A stretch of 64,000 nucleotides of DNA from Papio anubis (Eukaryota; Chordata; Mammalia; Primates; Cercopithecidae), in NCBI RefSeq assembly GCF_008728515.1, contig NC_044988.1, positions 30,917,159 to 30,981,158 on the forward strand, given 5' to 3'. Each line of letters opens with the position of its first letter. Position 1 is the first letter of the stretch. This document shows positions 62,360 to 64,000 of this stretch, one piece after another. Made by a program: the position numbers and the translations under genes. The notes under the pieces are model-generated. The model made no database searches, was not told the DNA's origin, and saw only the letters and a list, made by a program, of their open reading frames with translations.

Positions 62360-64000
62360 GTAAAGAACTCCCTGCAGGAGCCCGGGAAACCACTCAACCC
62401 ACATCTGTCTGCCATGAGACCATTAAATATGGTGGTAGTAGAAGGAAAAAGTGAAAACTGCTTATCAAAAATTTTAATAAATTTATTTGAACCTTAGGCA
62501 GATGAAGTAAAAACTTTTTCTCTTTCCTGGACAGCATATGCCAAAAATCTAGGGGGATGACTGATGAGTATAGTATTTCTGTGTCCTGGGGTGGCATTGC
62601 AGTACAGATTACAGCTTCTCTCATAAAAGCAGGTACTATATTTTGCATGAGTTTGATAACCAAATCTGGATGGATGGCAAATGCAGTTCTTTAAAAAATA
62701 TGGCCTCTTTGAGATGAATGACCATGTTTTTTGGAATGAATAACACATTAAGTCGTGTCTTCAAATCTAAGAAGGTCTGTATTTTGAAGCCTCTGGTGCT
62801 TATCTTTCTTTTTTAATGGGAGAAATTATTCTGTAACAGTGTAATAAGTGATTTTTAAGTTGATTTTGAAATGTTGCCTTTTTTGTGATAGCCATGTTAT
62901 GGTCAAAGGCTATTCATGGATCATTACATTTGCACTATTATTTTTTAATGGGTATATAAATATAAGCACGGAAGAGATAGGTTTATATCATTGGCCTGAG
63001 TATTTGTTTTTATTGACCATTTATTTTTGGAATTGGACCTCAGAGCACACAGTGGATTTTAGAAAAACATGTGTTGATGTTATAATTATAGGAGACCTGC
63101 AGGTTCTATCTAGGACATAATGCCTGCGTAGATGAAGATAAGGTCATTAGTCTTAGCCCATAATTATGTTCCTGAAAAATTCTAAGTGACACTGTCTTCC
63201 TTGCTGGTATTGCAGTTTGCATTTTTTTTTATTTTTTGAATTCCAGAGAGTAAACACCATGTTTTAAAAGCCTCTGTGTCCAGGTACTACCACATCTTAC
63301 TACCCTATCCTGCCTCCCTCTCCATGCTGGGGAGAGAGGGGACTGTCCAAGAGGTTTCTGACTAGACCATTTTTATAGTAATTTGATCACTAAGCAGTCA
63401 AATTTGTCTGACTCAACTGAAGTGAAACTATATTAGAACTTCAGTAACAGATTGGTTTGACACTAATGATTAGGCATTTGCAAATCATTAATTTTTGCAA
63501 TTAAATGATGGAATATACAGATAATAGAGAAACTGAAGTTTTTTATCACTCTTTCTTCAAGTGAGTTCAACCATAACCAAAAGCAATTAGAGTTATAATA
63601 GCATTTGAGGCTCTTGCTCATCCACAGGGCAGACGGCAGCTAGACTGAGCGATGAAGCTGCTGTCACTCAGGCAGATGCTAGAGTGACATCCCTGGACAG
63701 AAGATCCCAAGTTTTTGTTTTTGTTTTTGCAATGGGGTTGCCGCTTAAAGATTTTGCAGCTTGTTCCTTTTATCGTGGCATTACATGATAAAAATAATTT
63801 GGAGTGTCCTTTTATTGGGATACACAAAGACATTTCTCTCAGAATGGCTCAGAGTGCATCAGAATTTTATTCCGTTTAACCTCATCATGTTGCTTAATGG
63901 GAGGTGGAAGTGGAAATTACTGTATCTATTTTATTGCTCAGCAGTACCAGACTTCAGGTGCTAAGTGACTTGTCTCCAGTCACCTGGGCCCATTACCCAG
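62360..64000 (+). other. SMARCA2: SMARCA2 intron 8 (incomplete)
   Basis: Starts with GTAAAG and runs off the window. AT-rich, with an AATAAA at 62476-62481. No further coding exon, gene or clear repeat is seen. Confidence 0.9.

Overview
This is primate nuclear DNA, most likely from an Old World monkey. It holds the 5' part of one protein-coding gene, SMARCA2 (BRM, an ATPase subunit of the SWI/SNF or BAF chromatin-remodelling complex), on the + strand. Three of the Alu elements carry sequence variants I associate with the cercopithecoid AluYR subfamilies. The coding sequence is near-identical to human BRM as I remember it, with a shorter, proline-interrupted glutamine tract. No searches were run; gene and repeat names come from recognition of the sequence.

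Layout. Positions 1-17.2 kb are upstream intergenic DNA made of old L1 pieces, MIR fragments, Alus, a long pyrimidine microsatellite and AT-rich DNA in which I see no gene. From about 17.4 to 20.6 kb lies a large CpG island. It contains the non-coding first exon (about 17733-17918, donor AAG|GTAAAT) and, 2.4 kb downstream, a plausible alternative first exon ending at 20314 (CAG|GTAAGG). After a 14.2 kb first intron come the coding exons: 32148-32408 (ATG at 32184), 36362-36491, 43226-43645, 51116-51371, 58493-58619, 60560-60733 and 62186-62359. All junctions are GT-AG and the phases join without a break, giving 502 codons. The window ends inside intron 8, in the middle of the region encoding the HSA domain. 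The BRK, SNF2 helicase, SnAC and bromodomain parts must lie downstream.

Protein encoded here: a Pro/Gly/Ser-rich N-terminus, the QLQ domain (about residues 173-208), the glutamine-rich tract (216-248), a Pro/Ala/Gln-rich linker, a conserved helical segment (about 330-420) and most of the HSA domain (from about residue 431), which in BRM-family ATPases binds actin and actin-related proteins.

The introns are filled with Alus, MLT1-type LTRs, hAT-type MITEs, MIRs, L1 pieces and microsatellites. I did not find an unknown gene system. The observations most worth checking are the MEF2-type site and the tandem TTTTAA in the promoter, the alternative first exon with its uORF, the strong decoy acceptor before exon 5 that leads straight to a stop, weak donors at exons 3 and 7, a duplicated non-repeat segment in intron 5, and an MLT1 LTR hit by two Alus, one of which carries an internal tandem duplication.
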